From NCBI RefSeq assembly GCF_003034995.1, contig NZ_PZKF01000004.1, forward strand, positions 62,001 through 126,000: a stretch of 64,000 bases of DNA. Direction: 5' to 3'. This stretch comes from Phaeovulum veldkampii DSM 11550. GTDB lineage: Bacteria > Pseudomonadota > Alphaproteobacteria > Rhodobacterales > Rhodobacteraceae. Each line of letters starts with the position of its first letter. Within the stretch, counting starts at the first letter, position 1. The notes beneath the pieces were generated by a model. The model was not told where the DNA came from, did not search any database, and worked only from the letters and a program-made list of their open reading frames with translations. This document shows, piece by piece, positions 43,220-51,860 of the stretch. The position numbers were made by a program, and so were the translations under genes.

Positions 43220-44569
43220 ATGTCTGGCCATGCTGACCCGATCCCGATGACCGCCCGCGCCGCAGCGCCGCTTGCGGGCGTGGCCGAGGTGCCGGGCGAC
43301 AAGTCGATCAGCCACCGCGCGCTGATCCTGGGGGCGTTGTCGGTGGGCCGCACGCGCATCAGCGGGTTGCTGGAAGGGCAGGACGTGCTGGATACCGCCA
43401 AGGCGATGCGCGCCTTTGGCGCCGAGGTGACACGGCATTCCCCCGGCAGTTGGGAGGTGCATGGCGTGGGCGTGGGCGGCTTTGCCGAACCCGCCGATGT
43501 GATCGACTGCGGCAATTCGGGCACCGGGGTGCGGCTGATCATGGGGGCGATGGCCACCAGCCCGATCACCGCCACCTTCACCGGCGACGCGTCTTTGCGC
43601 AAGCGCCCGATGGGGCGCGTGACCGATCCGCTGGCGCTGTTCGGCGCGCGGGCCTATGGGCGCGCGGGCGGGCGGCTGCCGATGACCATTGTGGGCGCCG
43701 CCGATCCGCTGCCGGTGCGCTACACCGTGCCGGTGCCCTCGGCGCAGGTGAAATCGGCGGTGTTGCTGGCGGGCCTGAACGCGCCGGGCGAAACCGTGGT
43801 GATCGAGCGCGAACCCACGCGCGACCATTCCGAACGGATGCTGGCGGGCTTTGGCGCGCGGCTGACGGTGGCGGACGCGCCCGAGGGCCGCATCATCACC
43901 CTGACCGGCCAGCCCGAACTGCGCCCGCAGGATGTTGCGGTGCCGCGCGACCCAAGCTCGGCTGCCTTTCCGGTCTGTGCCGCGCTGATCGTGCCGGGGT
44001 CCGACATTCTGGTGCCCGGCGTCAGCCAGAACCCGACCCGAAATGGTCTTTTTACAACATTGCTCGAAATGGGCGCCGATATCACCTTTGAAAACCCGCG
44101 CACCGAGGGCGGCGAGCCGGTGGCCGATCTGCGGGTGCGGTTTTCGGCGCTGACGGGCATCGAGGTGCCGCCCGAACGCGCCGCCAGCCAGATTGACGAA
44201 TACCCCATTCTGGCTGCCGTCGCCGCCTGCGCCGAGGGCGTCACGGTCATGCGCGGGGTCAAGGAGTTGCGGGTGAAGGAATCCGACCGGATCGACGCGA
44301 TGGCCCGCGGGCTGGAGGTCTGCGGCGTGCGCGTCGAGGAGGATGAAGATACGCTGATCGTGCACGGGATGGGGGCGGGCGGCGTGCCGGGCGGCGCCAC
44401 CTGCACCACCCATCTGGATCACCGCATCGCCATGAGTTTTCTGGTGCTGGGGCTGGCCAGTCGCCGCCCGATCACGGTGGATGACGGCGCGCCCATCGCC
44501 ACCTCGTTCCCGGTGTTCGAGGGGCTGATGGCGGGGCTGGGCGCGCGGATCGAGCGGGGGGCGGCATGA
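43220..44569 (+). CDS. aroA: 5-Enolpyruvylshikimate-3-phosphate synthase
   Basis: 449 residues. [57 protein letters not shown] and [17 protein letters not shown] are the EPSPS signatures, in the style of the class II enzymes of alphaproteobacteria. It makes EPSP in the shikimate pathway. The sensitivity-linked position carries Gly (GNSGT) rather than the Ala of tolerant class II enzymes; this is only a note from the motif. First gene of aroA-cmk-rpsA, with the cmk start overlapping its stop. Confidence 0.94.
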   Translation: MSGHADPIPMTARAAAPLAGVAEVPGDKSISHRALILGALSVGRTRISGLLEGQDVLDTAKAMRAFGAEVTRHSPGSWEVHGVGVGGFAEPADVIDCGNSGTGVRLIMGAMATSPITATFTGDASLRKRPMGRVTDPLALFGARAYGRAGGRLPMTIVGAADPLPVRYTVPVPSAQVKSAVLLAGLNAPGETVVIEREPTRDHSERMLAGFGARLTVADAPEGRIITLTGQPELRPQDVAVPRDPSSAAFPVCAALIVPGSDILVPGVSQNPTRNGLFTTLLEMGADITFENPRTEGGEPVADLRVRFSALTGIEVPPERAASQIDEYPILAAVAACAEGVTVMRGVKELRVKESDRIDAMARGLEVCGVRVEEDEDTLIVHGMGAGGVPGGATCTTHLDHRIAMSFLVLGLASRRPITVDDGAPIATSFPVFEGLMAGLGARIERGAA

Positions 44570-45171
44570 TCTTTACCGTAGCCATCGACGGGCCTGCGGC
44601 AGCAGGCAAGGGCACGATCAGCCGCGCGGTGGCGGCGCATTTCGGCTTTGCGCATCTGGACACCGGGCTTCTTTACCGTGCCGTTGGCACCAAGGGTGGC
44701 GATCCGGTGGCGGCAGCGCTGGGGCTGACCCCGGATGATCTGGCCCGCCCCGACCTGCGCACCGCCGAGGCGGGGCAGGCCGCAAGCCGTGTGGCCGCGA
44801 TCCCCGAGGTGCGCGCGGCGCTGGTGGCGTTTCAGCGCCGGTTTGCCCGCGCTGACGGCGGCGCGGTGCTGGACGGGCGCGACATCGGCACCGTGATCTG
44901 CCCCGAGGCCGAGGTGAAGCTGTATGTCACCGCCTCGGATGCGGTGCGCGCCCATCGCCGCTGGCTGGAGCTGAGGGGCAGCGGCATTTCCGAGGCCGAG
45001 GTGCTGGCCCAACTGGTCGAGCGCGACCGCCGCGATACCGCGCGCGAGGCCGCGCCGCTGAAGCCCGCGGCCGATGCACTCTTGCTTGACACGACGGAAC
45101 TGACTATAGACGCCGCAGTCAACAAGGCGATCGCAGCCATAAATGAGCGGATCGGGCAGGGTCGGGCGTAA
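44566..45171 (+). CDS. cmk: Cytidylate kinase
   Basis: 201 residues. P-loop [33 protein letters not shown] and the LID-region [24 protein letters not shown] are intact. It phosphorylates CMP and dCMP. ATG overlaps the aroA stop (ATGA), and rpsA follows 108 bp downstream, the conserved cmk-rpsA order of proteobacteria. Confidence 0.93.
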   Translation: MIFTVAIDGPAAAGKGTISRAVAAHFGFAHLDTGLLYRAVGTKGGDPVAAALGLTPDDLARPDLRTAEAGQAASRVAAIPEVRAALVAFQRRFARADGGAVLDGRDIGTVICPEAEVKLYVTASDAVRAHRRWLELRGSGISEAEVLAQLVERDRRDTAREAAPLKPAADALLLDTTELTIDAAVNKAIAAINERIGQGRA

Positions 45172-45279
45172 GCTGCGACCCTTTCGTGTTATCCGGGCCT
45201 GTGCCTTGACGACCCCAACCAAAGACCGGCGGAGCCAACCGCATGGCCAGTCAAACATTTGAAAAGGAAACTGAACCGC

Positions 45280-46965
45280 ATGTGCGCCAAAGCGACTATG
45301 GAAGAATTTGAAGCCCTTCTGAGCGAGAGCTTCGAGATCGACACGCCCGAGGAAGGCTCGGTCGTGAAAGGCAAGGTCATCGCCATCGAGGCGGGCCAGG
45401 CCATCATCGACGTCGGCTACAAGATGGAAGGCCGCGTTGATCTGAAAGAATTCGCCAACCCCGGTGAAGCCCCCGCCATCGCCGTGGGCGATACCGTCGA
45501 GGTTTACCTCGACCGCGTGGAAAACGCCCGCGGCGAGGCCGTCATCAGCCGTGAGAAAGCCCGCCGCGAAGAGGCCTGGGACCGGCTGGAAAAAGCCTAT
45601 GAAAAAGAAGAGCGTGTCGATGGCGCCATCTTCGGTCGCGTCAAAGGCGGCTTTACCGTCGATCTGGGCGGCGCTGTGGCGTTCCTGCCTGGCAGCCAGG
45701 TCGATGTGCGCCCGGTGCGCGATGCCGGCCCGCTGATGGGTCTGAAGCAGCCGTTCCAGATCCTGAAGATGGACCGTCGCCGCGGAAACATCGTTGTGTC
45801 GCGCCGCGCCATCCTGGAAGAAAGCCGCGCCGAACAGCGCGCCGAGGTCATCGGCAACCTGACCGAGGGGCAGATCGTGGATGGCGTGGTCAAGAACATC
45901 ACCGAATACGGTGCGTTCGTTGATCTGGGCGGCGTTGACGGCCTGCTGCACGTCACCGACATGGCCTGGCGCCGCGTCAATCACCCGTCGGAAATCCTGT
46001 CGATCGGCGAAACCGTCAAGGTTCAGGTCGTCAAGATCAACAAGGAAACCCACCGCATCAGCCTGGGCATGAAACAGCTTCAGAACGATCCGTGGGATTC
46101 GGTCGAAAGCAAGTTCCCGCTGGGTTCGGTCCACAAGGGCCGCGTGACCAACATCACCGACTACGGCGCCTTCGTGGAACTGGAAGCGGGTGTCGAAGGT
46201 CTGGTCCACGTTTCGGAAATGAGCTGGACCAAGAAGAACGTCCACCCTGGCAAGATCGTGTCCACCTCGCAAGAGGTCGATGTGATGGTGCTGGAAATCG
46301 ACACGGCCAAACGCCGCGTGTCGCTGGGTCTGAAACAGACCATGCGCAACCCGTGGGAAGTGTTCGCCGAAACCCATCCGGTCGGCAACGTGATCGAAGG
46401 CGAAGTGAAGAACATCACCGAATTTGGTCTGTTCATCGGCCTTGAGAACGATATCGACGGCATGGTTCACCTGTCTGACCTCAGCTGGGAACAGCGCGGC
46501 GAAGACGCGATCCAGAACTACCGCAAGGGCGACGTGGTGAAAGCCGCCGTCACCGAAGTGGACGTGGAGAAAGAGCGCATCTCGCTGTCGATCAAGGCGC
46601 TGGATGCCGACACGTTCTCGGACGCGGTTGATGGCGTGAAGCGCGCCTCGATCATCACCGTTACCGTGACGGCGATCGAGGAAGGCGGGATCGAGTGCGA
46701 TTACAACGGCATGAAGTCGTTCATCCGCCGCTCGGACCTGTCGCGTGACCGTGCCGACCAGCGCCCCGAGCGGTTCCAGGTGGGCGACAAGGTCGATGTG
46801 CGTGTGACCAACGTCGATTCGAAAACCCGCCGTCTGGGCGTGTCCATCAAGGCGCGCGAGATCGCGGAAGAAAAAGAAGCTGTCGAACAATATGGCTCGT
46901 CCGATTCGGGCGCCTCGCTGGGCGACATTCTCGGGGCAGCCCTGAAAGGCCAGACCGAGCGTTGA
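45280..46965 (+). CDS. rpsA: 30S ribosomal protein S1
   Basis: 561 residues with six S1 repeats. Repeat boundaries show as [115 protein letters not shown] and the last before the acidic C-terminus. It unwinds and docks mRNA on the 30S subunit. I favour ATG 45280 ([14 protein letters not shown]). The in-frame 45259 start and an ATG at 45298 are alternatives. Upstream 108 bp hold a short overlapping reading frame in another frame. Confidence 0.95.
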   Translation: MCAKATMEEFEALLSESFEIDTPEEGSVVKGKVIAIEAGQAIIDVGYKMEGRVDLKEFANPGEAPAIAVGDTVEVYLDRVENARGEAVISREKARREEAWDRLEKAYEKEERVDGAIFGRVKGGFTVDLGGAVAFLPGSQVDVRPVRDAGPLMGLKQPFQILKMDRRRGNIVVSRRAILEESRAEQRAEVIGNLTEGQIVDGVVKNITEYGAFVDLGGVDGLLHVTDMAWRRVNHPSEILSIGETVKVQVVKINKETHRISLGMKQLQNDPWDSVESKFPLGSVHKGRVTNITDYGAFVELEAGVEGLVHVSEMSWTKKNVHPGKIVSTSQEVDVMVLEIDTAKRRVSLGLKQTMRNPWEVFAETHPVGNVIEGEVKNITEFGLFIGLENDIDGMVHLSDLSWEQRGEDAIQNYRKGDVVKAAVTEVDVEKERISLSIKALDADTFSDAVDGVKRASIITVTVTAIEEGGIECDYNGMKSFIRRSDLSRDRADQRPERFQVGDKVDVRVTNVDSKTRRLGVSIKAREIAEEKEAVEQYGSSDSGASLGDILGAALKGQTER

Positions 46966-46991
46966 TCGGTCGATTCGGCTAAAAAATCTGC

Positions 46992-47020
46992 GGCCTCGCC
47001 CGGTTGGGCGGGGCCGTTTT
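46992..47020 (+). terminator. Intrinsic terminator after rpsA
   Basis: 10-bp stem GGCCTCGCCC / GGGCGGGGCC (one G-T), loop GGTT, tail GTTTT, 26 nt after the stop codon. Confidence 0.85.
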
Positions 47021-47089
47021 CATGCGGTCGGGTGCCGCCGGGGCGCGGCAAAGCGGCTTGGGCTGGGAAACGCGCGCCATTCCAATGAC

Positions 47090-47120
47090 TTTGCTGTTTG
47101 TGCTGCAAAGATTTCTGCCT
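47090..47120 (+). promoter_or_regulatory. Possible promoter for ihfB
   Basis: TATAGT at about 47114-47119 in a T-rich spacer, with a TTTGTG-like element 17 nt upstream. It lies after the rpsA terminator and before ihfB, where a new promoter is expected. The match is weak. Confidence 0.25.
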
Positions 47121-47176
47121 ATAGTGGCGACCGCATTGCTCGGACCCTGTTGTCCGGGTCGATTGGGGGGATGTGC

Positions 47177-47464
47177 ATGATCCGGTCCGAACTGATCCAG
47201 AAGATTGCCGAAGAAAACCCGCATTTGTTCCAGCGCGACGTCGAAAAGATCGTCAACACGATCTTTGACGAGATCGTCGAGGCGATGGCCCGCGGGGACA
47301 GGGTAGAGCTGCGCGGCTTCGGGGCGTTTTCGGTCAAGCGGCGCGATGCCCGCGTCGGGCGCAACCCGCGCACCGGCACCTCGGTCGAAGTCGATGAAAA
47401 ACATGTGCCGTTCTTCAAGACCGGCAAGCTTTTGCGCAACCGCCTGAACGGCGAAGAGGATTGA
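47177..47464 (+). CDS. ihfB: Integration host factor beta subunit
   Basis: 95 residues of the HU/IHF family. [51 protein letters not shown], then the DNA-intercalating arm [25 protein letters not shown]. With the alpha subunit it bends DNA sharply. Start 47177 has GGGGGG at proper distance; an in-frame ATG 6 nt upstream is too close to it. Next gene overlaps by TGATG. Confidence 0.94.
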   Translation: MIRSELIQKIAEENPHLFQRDVEKIVNTIFDEIVEAMARGDRVELRGFGAFSVKRRDARVGRNPRTGTSVEVDEKHVPFFKTGKLLRNRLNGEED

Positions 47465-47832
47465 TGATGTTTCGCGCACTCCGCCTGCTTTTTCTGGCCG
47501 CTCTGGCCGTGGTGCTGGTCACGATCGCCATGGCCAACCGCCCGCCCGTGACGCTGCGCCTGCTTCCGCAGGAGGCGGGCGATTTCCTGGGCTACACATG
47601 GACGGTGCAACTGCCGCTGTTCCTTGTCATCTTTGGCGGTATTCTGGTGGGCCTGCTGATCGGCTTTGTCTGGGAATGGATGCGCGAATCGCGCCATCGC
47701 TCGGCTGCCAGCAAGAATGCCCGTCAGGTCGCGCGGCTGCAGCGCGAGGTGTCCAAGCTGAAGGGCGCCGACCCCGAGCAGAAGGACGAGGTTCTGGCCC
47801 TGCTGGAAAACAGCGCCAAGCCAGCCCGCTGA
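47464..47832 (+). CDS. LapA-domain (DUF1049) membrane protein
   Basis: 122 residues: two transmembrane helices (about 4-22 and 45-68), the LapA_dom pattern [16 protein letters not shown] and a basic C-terminal coiled coil ([20 protein letters not shown]). E. coli LapA/LapB are involved in lipopolysaccharide control; here it is only the small membrane protein downstream of ihfB, common in alphaproteobacteria. Starts at ATG 47464, overlapping the ihfB stop; ATG 47467 would be equivalent. Confidence 0.8.
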   Translation: MMFRALRLLFLAALAVVLVTIAMANRPPVTLRLLPQEAGDFLGYTWTVQLPLFLVIFGGILVGLLIGFVWEWMRESRHRSAASKNARQVARLQREVSKLKGADPEQKDEVLALLENSAKPAR

Positions 47833-47839
47833 CCGGCAC

Positions 47840-48481
47840 ATGGACGTTCGCGTCAAGATTTGCGGGCTGACAACGCCCGATCAGGCCCTCGCAGCCGCCG
47901 CTGCGGGGGCCAATTACATCGGGCTGGTGTTTTTCGCACGCTCGCCCCGGAACCTGACGTTGGTGCAGGCGTGCGATGTGGCGCTGGCGGTGCCGCCGGG
48001 GGTGGCCAAGGTGGCGCTGACGGTCGATGCCGACGATGCCGCGCTGATGGCGATTCTGGCCGCGCTGCCGGTCGATATGCTGCAACTGCACGGCCATGAA
48101 AGCCCCGCTCGCGTGGCCGAGGTGCGCGCGCGGTTCGGTCTGCCGGTGATGAAGGCGGTCGGCGTGGCAACCGAGGCAGATCTGCCCGCGCTGGATAGCT
48201 ATGCCCGCGTGGCTGATCAGGTGCTGGTCGATGCCAAACCCGCGCCGGGGGCCGATCTGCCGGGCGGCAACGGGCTGTCGTTCGACTGGCGGCTGATCGC
48301 GCGGCGCCGCTGGCCCTGTCCGTGGATGCTGGCGGGCGGGTTAAGACCCGACAACGTGGCCGAGGCGATCCGGCTGACCGGGGCGCGGCAGGTGGATGTG
48401 TCATCCGGGGTTGAATCGGCGCCGGGGGTGAAGGATACGGAAGCGGTCGCGGCCTTTATTGCCGCCGCACGGGGGAAGTGA
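47840..48481 (+). CDS. trpF: Phosphoribosylanthranilate isomerase
   Basis: 213 residues, TIM barrel. [35 protein letters not shown] (catalytic Cys), LLQLHG-type strand and [23 protein letters not shown] phosphate site are present. It converts PRA to CdRP in tryptophan synthesis. It is 8 bp after the lapA-like gene and followed directly by trpB; trpA is not in the window. Confidence 0.92.
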   Translation: MDVRVKICGLTTPDQALAAAAAGANYIGLVFFARSPRNLTLVQACDVALAVPPGVAKVALTVDADDAALMAILAALPVDMLQLHGHESPARVAEVRARFGLPVMKAVGVATEADLPALDSYARVADQVLVDAKPAPGADLPGGNGLSFDWRLIARRRWPCPWMLAGGLRPDNVAEAIRLTGARQVDVSSGVESAPGVKDTEAVAAFIAAARGK

Positions 48482-48482
48482 C

Positions 48483-49709
48483 ATGGCCGAAGACCTTATC
48501 AACAGCTTTATGACCGGGCCGGATGAAAACGGCCGCTTCGGCATCTTTGGCGGGCGTTTTGTGTCTGAAACGCTGATGCCGCTGATTCTGGAACTTGACG
48601 CCTGCTATGAACATGCCAAGACCGACCCCAGCTTTTGGGCGCAGATGGATGATCTGTGGAAGCATTACGTCGGCCGCCCCAGCCCGCTTTATTTTGCCGA
48701 GCGGCTGACAGAGCATCTGGGCGGGGCCAAGATCTATCTCAAGCGCGACGAGTTGAACCACACTGGCGCGCACAAGATCAACAACGTGCTGGGCCAGATT
48801 CTGCTGGCGATGCGCATGGGCAAGACGCGGATCATCGCCGAAACCGGCGCGGGCCAGCATGGCGTGGCCACCGCCACCGTCTGCGCGCGGTTCGGGCTGA
48901 AATGCGTGGTCTACATGGGCGCGACCGATGTGGAACGGCAGGCGCCCAACGTATTTCGCATGCGTCTGCTGGGGGCCGAGGTGATCCCCGTCACCTCGGG
49001 CCGCGGCACGCTGAAAGATGCGATGAACGACGCGCTGCGCGACTGGGTAACGAACGTGCGCGACACCTTCTATTGCATTGGCACGGTGGCGGGGCCGCAC
49101 CCCTACCCGGCGATGGTGCGCGATTTTCAGTCGATCATCGGCAAGGAAGCGCGCGAACAGATTCTGGAACGTGAGGGCCGCCTGCCCGACACGATCATCG
49201 CCGCGATCGGCGGCGGGTCGAATGCGATGGGGCTGTTCTATCCGTTCCTTGACGACAAATCCGTGCGCATCATCGGGGTCGAGGCCGGGGGGCATGGCGT
49301 CGATGACCGGATGGAGCATTGCGCCAGCCTGACGGGCGGGCGCCCCGGCGTGCTGCACGGCAACCGCACCTATCTGTTGCAGGACGATGACGGCCAGATC
49401 CTTGAGGGGCATTCGATCTCGGCGGGGCTGGATTATCCGGGTATCGGGCCGGAACATGCCTGGCTGCATGACGTGGGCCGCGCCGAATATGTCTCGATCA
49501 CCGACCGTGAGGCGCTGGAGGCGTTTCAACTGTGCTGCGTGACCGAGGGCATCATCCCCGCACTGGAACCCAGCCACGCGCTGGCCCATGTCGTGAAGAT
49601 CGCGCCGACGCTGCCTGCCGATCATCTGATCATCATGAACATGTGCGGTCGGGGCGATAAGGATATTTTCACCGTTGCCCGTCACCTCGGCTTCGACATG
49701 AAGATCTGA
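48483..49709 (+). CDS. trpB: Tryptophan synthase beta chain
   Basis: 408 residues. PLP Lys in [19 protein letters not shown], the phosphate loop [14 protein letters not shown], and the [19 protein letters not shown] stretch are intact. It joins indole and serine. ATG 48483 is preceded by GGGGAAG and lies 1 bp after trpF stop. The 3' side carries two stable hairpins. Confidence 0.95.
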   Translation: MAEDLINSFMTGPDENGRFGIFGGRFVSETLMPLILELDACYEHAKTDPSFWAQMDDLWKHYVGRPSPLYFAERLTEHLGGAKIYLKRDELNHTGAHKINNVLGQILLAMRMGKTRIIAETGAGQHGVATATVCARFGLKCVVYMGATDVERQAPNVFRMRLLGAEVIPVTSGRGTLKDAMNDALRDWVTNVRDTFYCIGTVAGPHPYPAMVRDFQSIIGKEAREQILEREGRLPDTIIAAIGGGSNAMGLFYPFLDDKSVRIIGVEAGGHGVDDRMEHCASLTGGRPGVLHGNRTYLLQDDDGQILEGHSISAGLDYPGIGPEHAWLHDVGRAEYVSITDREALEAFQLCCVTEGIIPALEPSHALAHVVKIAPTLPADHLIIMNMCGRGDKDIFTVARHLGFDMKI

Positions 49710-49711
49710 GC

Positions 49712-49760
49712 GGGCATAAACTGTGGTTTATGCCCCTCTGAGCCGGGTTTAGAACCCGGC
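49712..49760 (+). other. Two tandem hairpins after trpB
   Basis: Hairpin 1: GGGCATAAAC / GTTTATGCCC with loop TGTG (49712-49735). Hairpin 2: GCCGGGTT / AACCCGGC with loop TAG (49742-49760). Both are perfect. Neither has a T-run, so they may stabilise the trpB mRNA end or act as a factor-dependent terminator before the next locus. Confidence 0.55.
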
Positions 49761-49855
49761 ACATACCCCCTTTGGCCGATGGCGTCACGGGTTCGGAATG
49801 GTCCTTGTTGAGAACAGGCCGACGCGCTGGGCGTCGCCGAACAAGGGAGACAATC

Positions 49856-50221
49856 ATGAAACGCATGACCACATTCGCGGGCCTTTTGGTGCTCGCAGCC
49901 ACCGCCGCGCAGGCCGATGACCGCGCCGATCAACTGGCCCGTGATCTGGCAGGGCAGGGGTTTTCCCAGATCGAGGTCGAGACGGCCGATGGCCGGATCA
50001 AGGCCGAAGCCAAGCGTGCGGGCCAGACGCTGGAACTCGTCTATGACGCCGCGACCGGCGAGTTGCTGCGCTCGGAAACCGGACGGGGCGGTGGTCGGGG
50101 CGACGATGATGACGATGACAATGATGACAACGACGACAACGACGACGATGACCGCGATGACGACGATGACCGGGGCGGCGATGACGACAATGGTGGCGAT
50201 GATGACGGGGATGACGACTGA
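49856..50221 (+). CDS. Exported PepSY-like protein with Asp-rich tail (copy 1)
   Basis: 121 residues. Signal peptide MKRMTTFAGLLVLAATAAQA, then a PepSY-like domain (about 22-75; LARDLAGQGFSQIEVETADGRIKAEAKRAGQTLELVYDAATGELLRSE). Residues 80-121 are a low-complexity tail almost only Asp with Asn, Gly and Arg. The tail suggests divalent-cation binding. A second copy, clearly paralogous (L..LG-...GR..A..G..E...TGE-LR), follows after 132 bp. SD GGGAGA precedes the ATG. Function unknown. Confidence 0.78.
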   Translation: MKRMTTFAGLLVLAATAAQADDRADQLARDLAGQGFSQIEVETADGRIKAEAKRAGQTLELVYDAATGELLRSETGRGGGRGDDDDDDNDDNDDNDDDDRDDDDDRGGDDDNGGDDDGDDD

Positions 50222-50239
50222 CCCGCAGCTGCAACATCG

Positions 50240-50343
50240 AGGATTGGCCGACTGGCCAATCCTGCACCGGGCGCGTCGGGCGCTTGCCAGCGCGGTCTTG
50301 CGGGTCAATGATCGGCGAAAGCGCGGCGGCAGGGTCGCCGATC
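50240..50343 (+). promoter_or_regulatory. Two stem-loops between the PepSY genes
   Basis: First: AGGATTGGCC (50240-50249) / GGCCAATCCT (50254-50263), loop GACT. Second: GATCGGCGA (50310-50318) / TCGCCGATC (50335-50343), 16-nt loop, ending right at the GGGGAGA ribosome site (50344-50350) of copy 2. Candidate points of differential expression or translation control within the transcript. Confidence 0.5.
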
Positions 50344-50353
50344 GGGGAGAGTG

Positions 50354-50803
50354 ATGGATCGTAGGCAGTTTTGCGCAATGGCGTTGGCGGCTCTGGTCAC
50401 GGCGCACCCCGCGATGGCACAAGACGCAGTGGGCCAGGTCGAGCGCCAACTGCGGCGGCTCGGGTATCGTGACATCACACGCCAGCGCACGCTGCTGGGG
50501 CGGGTCCGCATCACGGCGCTGAACGCAAAGGGCAAGCGCGAGATCATCCTCAACCCCGGCACGGGCGAGATATTGCGCGATTTCTTCAAGCCGTTCTCGG
50601 GCGCGTCTGGCGCATCCGGCGGCCTGCTTGATGGCGACACCCGCGCGGGCAGCGCAAAAGACGACGCAGACGACGATACCGATGACGATGACGACGATCA
50701 GGGCGATGACGGCGGCGACGATGACGGCGGCGACGATGACGGCGGCGACGATGGCGGCGGCGACGATGACGGCGGTGATGATGGCGGCGGTGATGATGAC
50801 TGA
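50354..50803 (+). CDS. Exported PepSY-like protein with Gly/Asp repeat tail (copy 2)
   Basis: 149 residues. Signal-like N-terminus MDRRQFCAMALAALVTAHPAMAQ (twin-Arg RRQF, a Tat-like or Sec signal), PepSY-like domain to about 80 (QLRRLGYRDITRQRTLLGRVRITALNAKGKREIILNPGTGEILRDFF), then an acidic linker and a GGDDD-type repeat tail from 119 on, encoded by six exact or near-exact 15-bp units. It resembles copy 1 in layout. ATG 50354 after GGGGAGA; the GTG 3 nt earlier is an alternative. Next gene begins 27 bp on. Confidence 0.78.
   Translation: MDRRQFCAMALAALVTAHPAMAQDAVGQVERQLRRLGYRDITRQRTLLGRVRITALNAKGKREIILNPGTGEILRDFFKPFSGASGASGGLLDGDTRAGSAKDDADDDTDDDDDDQGDDGGDDDGGDDDGGDDGGGDDDGGDDGGGDDD
50711..50800 (+). 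repeat. Six tandem 15-bp repeats coding GG(D/G)DD
   Basis: Units GGCGGCGACGATGAC start at 50711, 50726, 50741, 50756, 50771 and 50786, the last two with GGT/GAT codons in place of GGC/GAC. They encode the Gly/Asp tail of PepSY copy 2. Tandem structure allows length change by slippage without frameshift. Confidence 0.9.
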
Positions 50804-50830
50804 CGCGCGGCCAGCTTGCGGACCTTGGCG

Positions 50831-51325
50831 ATGACGCGGTTCGCTCTTGCGGCAATACTGCTGGTGCAGGCGGTTTGTGCGACGTTCTTCGTGTCAGATA
50901 TCACGATGTCGGTTTTCGGGATCTATGCCGAGCCGATCAGTTGGTAGGCCCGCGAGGTGATCGAGATCGGCGCCGCGCTGGGGCTGGTGCTGGGGCTGGT
51001 GCTGGGCGGTCTGACGCTGCGCCGGTCGCTGCGCGAAACCGCCGCCGCCAACGCACGGCTGCGCCGGGCCTCTGGTGTGTTTCACGAATTGCTGGCCGAA
51101 CGCTTCGCTGACTGGGGGTTGACGCCGGCCGAACGCGACGTGGCGCTGTTTGCCCTGAAAGGCATGTCCACCGCCGAAATCGCCCGGCTGCGCGCCACCT
51201 CCGAAGGCACGGTCAAGGCGCAGACCAACGCGATCTATCGCAAGGCCGGGGTTAGCGGTCGCCCGCAGCTTTTGAGCCTTTTCATCGAGGATCTGATGGC
51301 AGGCGACCCGTCGCCAGAGGCCTAG
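50831..51325 (+). pseudogene. Membrane-anchored LuxR-type regulator with in-frame amber codon
   Basis: From ATG 50831 a frame of 164 codons encodes TM helix 1 (about 4-22), then EPISW, TAG at 50945-50947, AREVIEIGAALGLVLGLVLGG (TM helix 2), and a LuxR HTH (about 98-150; LTPAERDVALFALKGMSTAEIARLRATSEGTVKAQTNAIYRKAG). Both sides of the TAG are coherent membrane protein, so one base change (CAG or TGG to TAG) is the simplest explanation. A GTG at 50957 could restart translation and still yield TM2 plus HTH. Pseudogene, read-through or two-part gene cannot be told apart here. Follows the PepSY pair by 27 bp. Confidence 0.7.
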
Positions 51326-51328
51326 AGC

Positions 51329-51844
51329 CTAGTTTTTCTTCTTCTTCTTCTTCTTGCGCCCGTTGTCGTCCGAGGCGGGATGTTCGGTCACATGGGCTGC
51401 CAGTTCACCCGGATCAAGCCGCGCCAGCCCGCCATACCAGCCGGCAAATCCCTCCAGCACCTCGCACAGGGCCGCCACGCGGGCGTCGGCGGTCACCGCC
51501 TCGATCGCGTAAAGCCGGTCCAGCGCGGGGGCCAGTTCGCGGCGCTGGCGTTCGGCCAGGATCTGGCGGGCGATGGCCCAGGGGTCGGCGGGGGCGGTGA
51601 ACCGATCGCGCCGGTCGCCAGGGGCGCGCGCGCGCCCGATCAGCCCCCAGCTGCGCAACTCCTTGAGCGCGGTCGAGACATTGGAGCGTGACAGCCCCAG
51701 TTCGGTCACCAGATCGTCGGCGCTGGGCGCCTGCGCCGCGCGCCAGATCGCGGCAAAACACTGGCCCGCCGGGCGCGACAGCCCGATCCGCTGCCCCATG
51801 TCGGCAAAAAGGGCGACAAGCTCGGTCTGTCCTGCGGCGGTCAT
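51329..51844 (-). CDS. GbsR/MarR-like transcriptional regulator with poly-Lys C-terminus
   Basis: 171 residues. Winged HTH of the MarR/GbsR type: MGQRIGLSRPAGQCFAAIWRAAQAPSADDLVTELGLSRSNVSTALKELRSWGLI, with C-terminal helical dimer region. It ends RKKKKKKKN: seven lysines from six CTT units on the plus strand (51338-51355) plus AAA. ATG 51844 (MTAAGQTELVAL) was chosen; the upstream frame overlaps the galM end. Three bp separate it tail to tail from the LuxR-type gene. Target and ligand unknown. Confidence 0.8.
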   Translation of the reverse strand: MTAAGQTELVALFADMGQRIGLSRPAGQCFAAIWRAAQAPSADDLVTELGLSRSNVSTALKELRSWGLIGRARAPGDRRDRFTAPADPWAIARQILAERQRRELAPALDRLYAIEAVTADARVAALCEVLEGFAGWYGGLARLDPGELAAHVTEHPASDDNGRKKKKKKKN

Positions 51845-51860
51845 CGGTGGCTCCGGTCGG

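Noticed and set aside
45243-45311. 22-codon frame (MASQTFEKETEP..) overlapping the rpsA start, possible leader peptide
   Set aside because: Overlaps out of frame with rpsA but has no clear ribosome site and no conserved attenuator structure.
44419-46890. Long minus-strand frame opposite cmk and rpsA
   Set aside because: Antisense shadow of well-conserved genes; no family match and no start signals.
50100-50220. Dense GAC/GAT repeats considered as CRISPR or satellite DNA
   Set aside because: Irregular, in frame and coding for the Asp tail of PepSY copy 1; no spacers.
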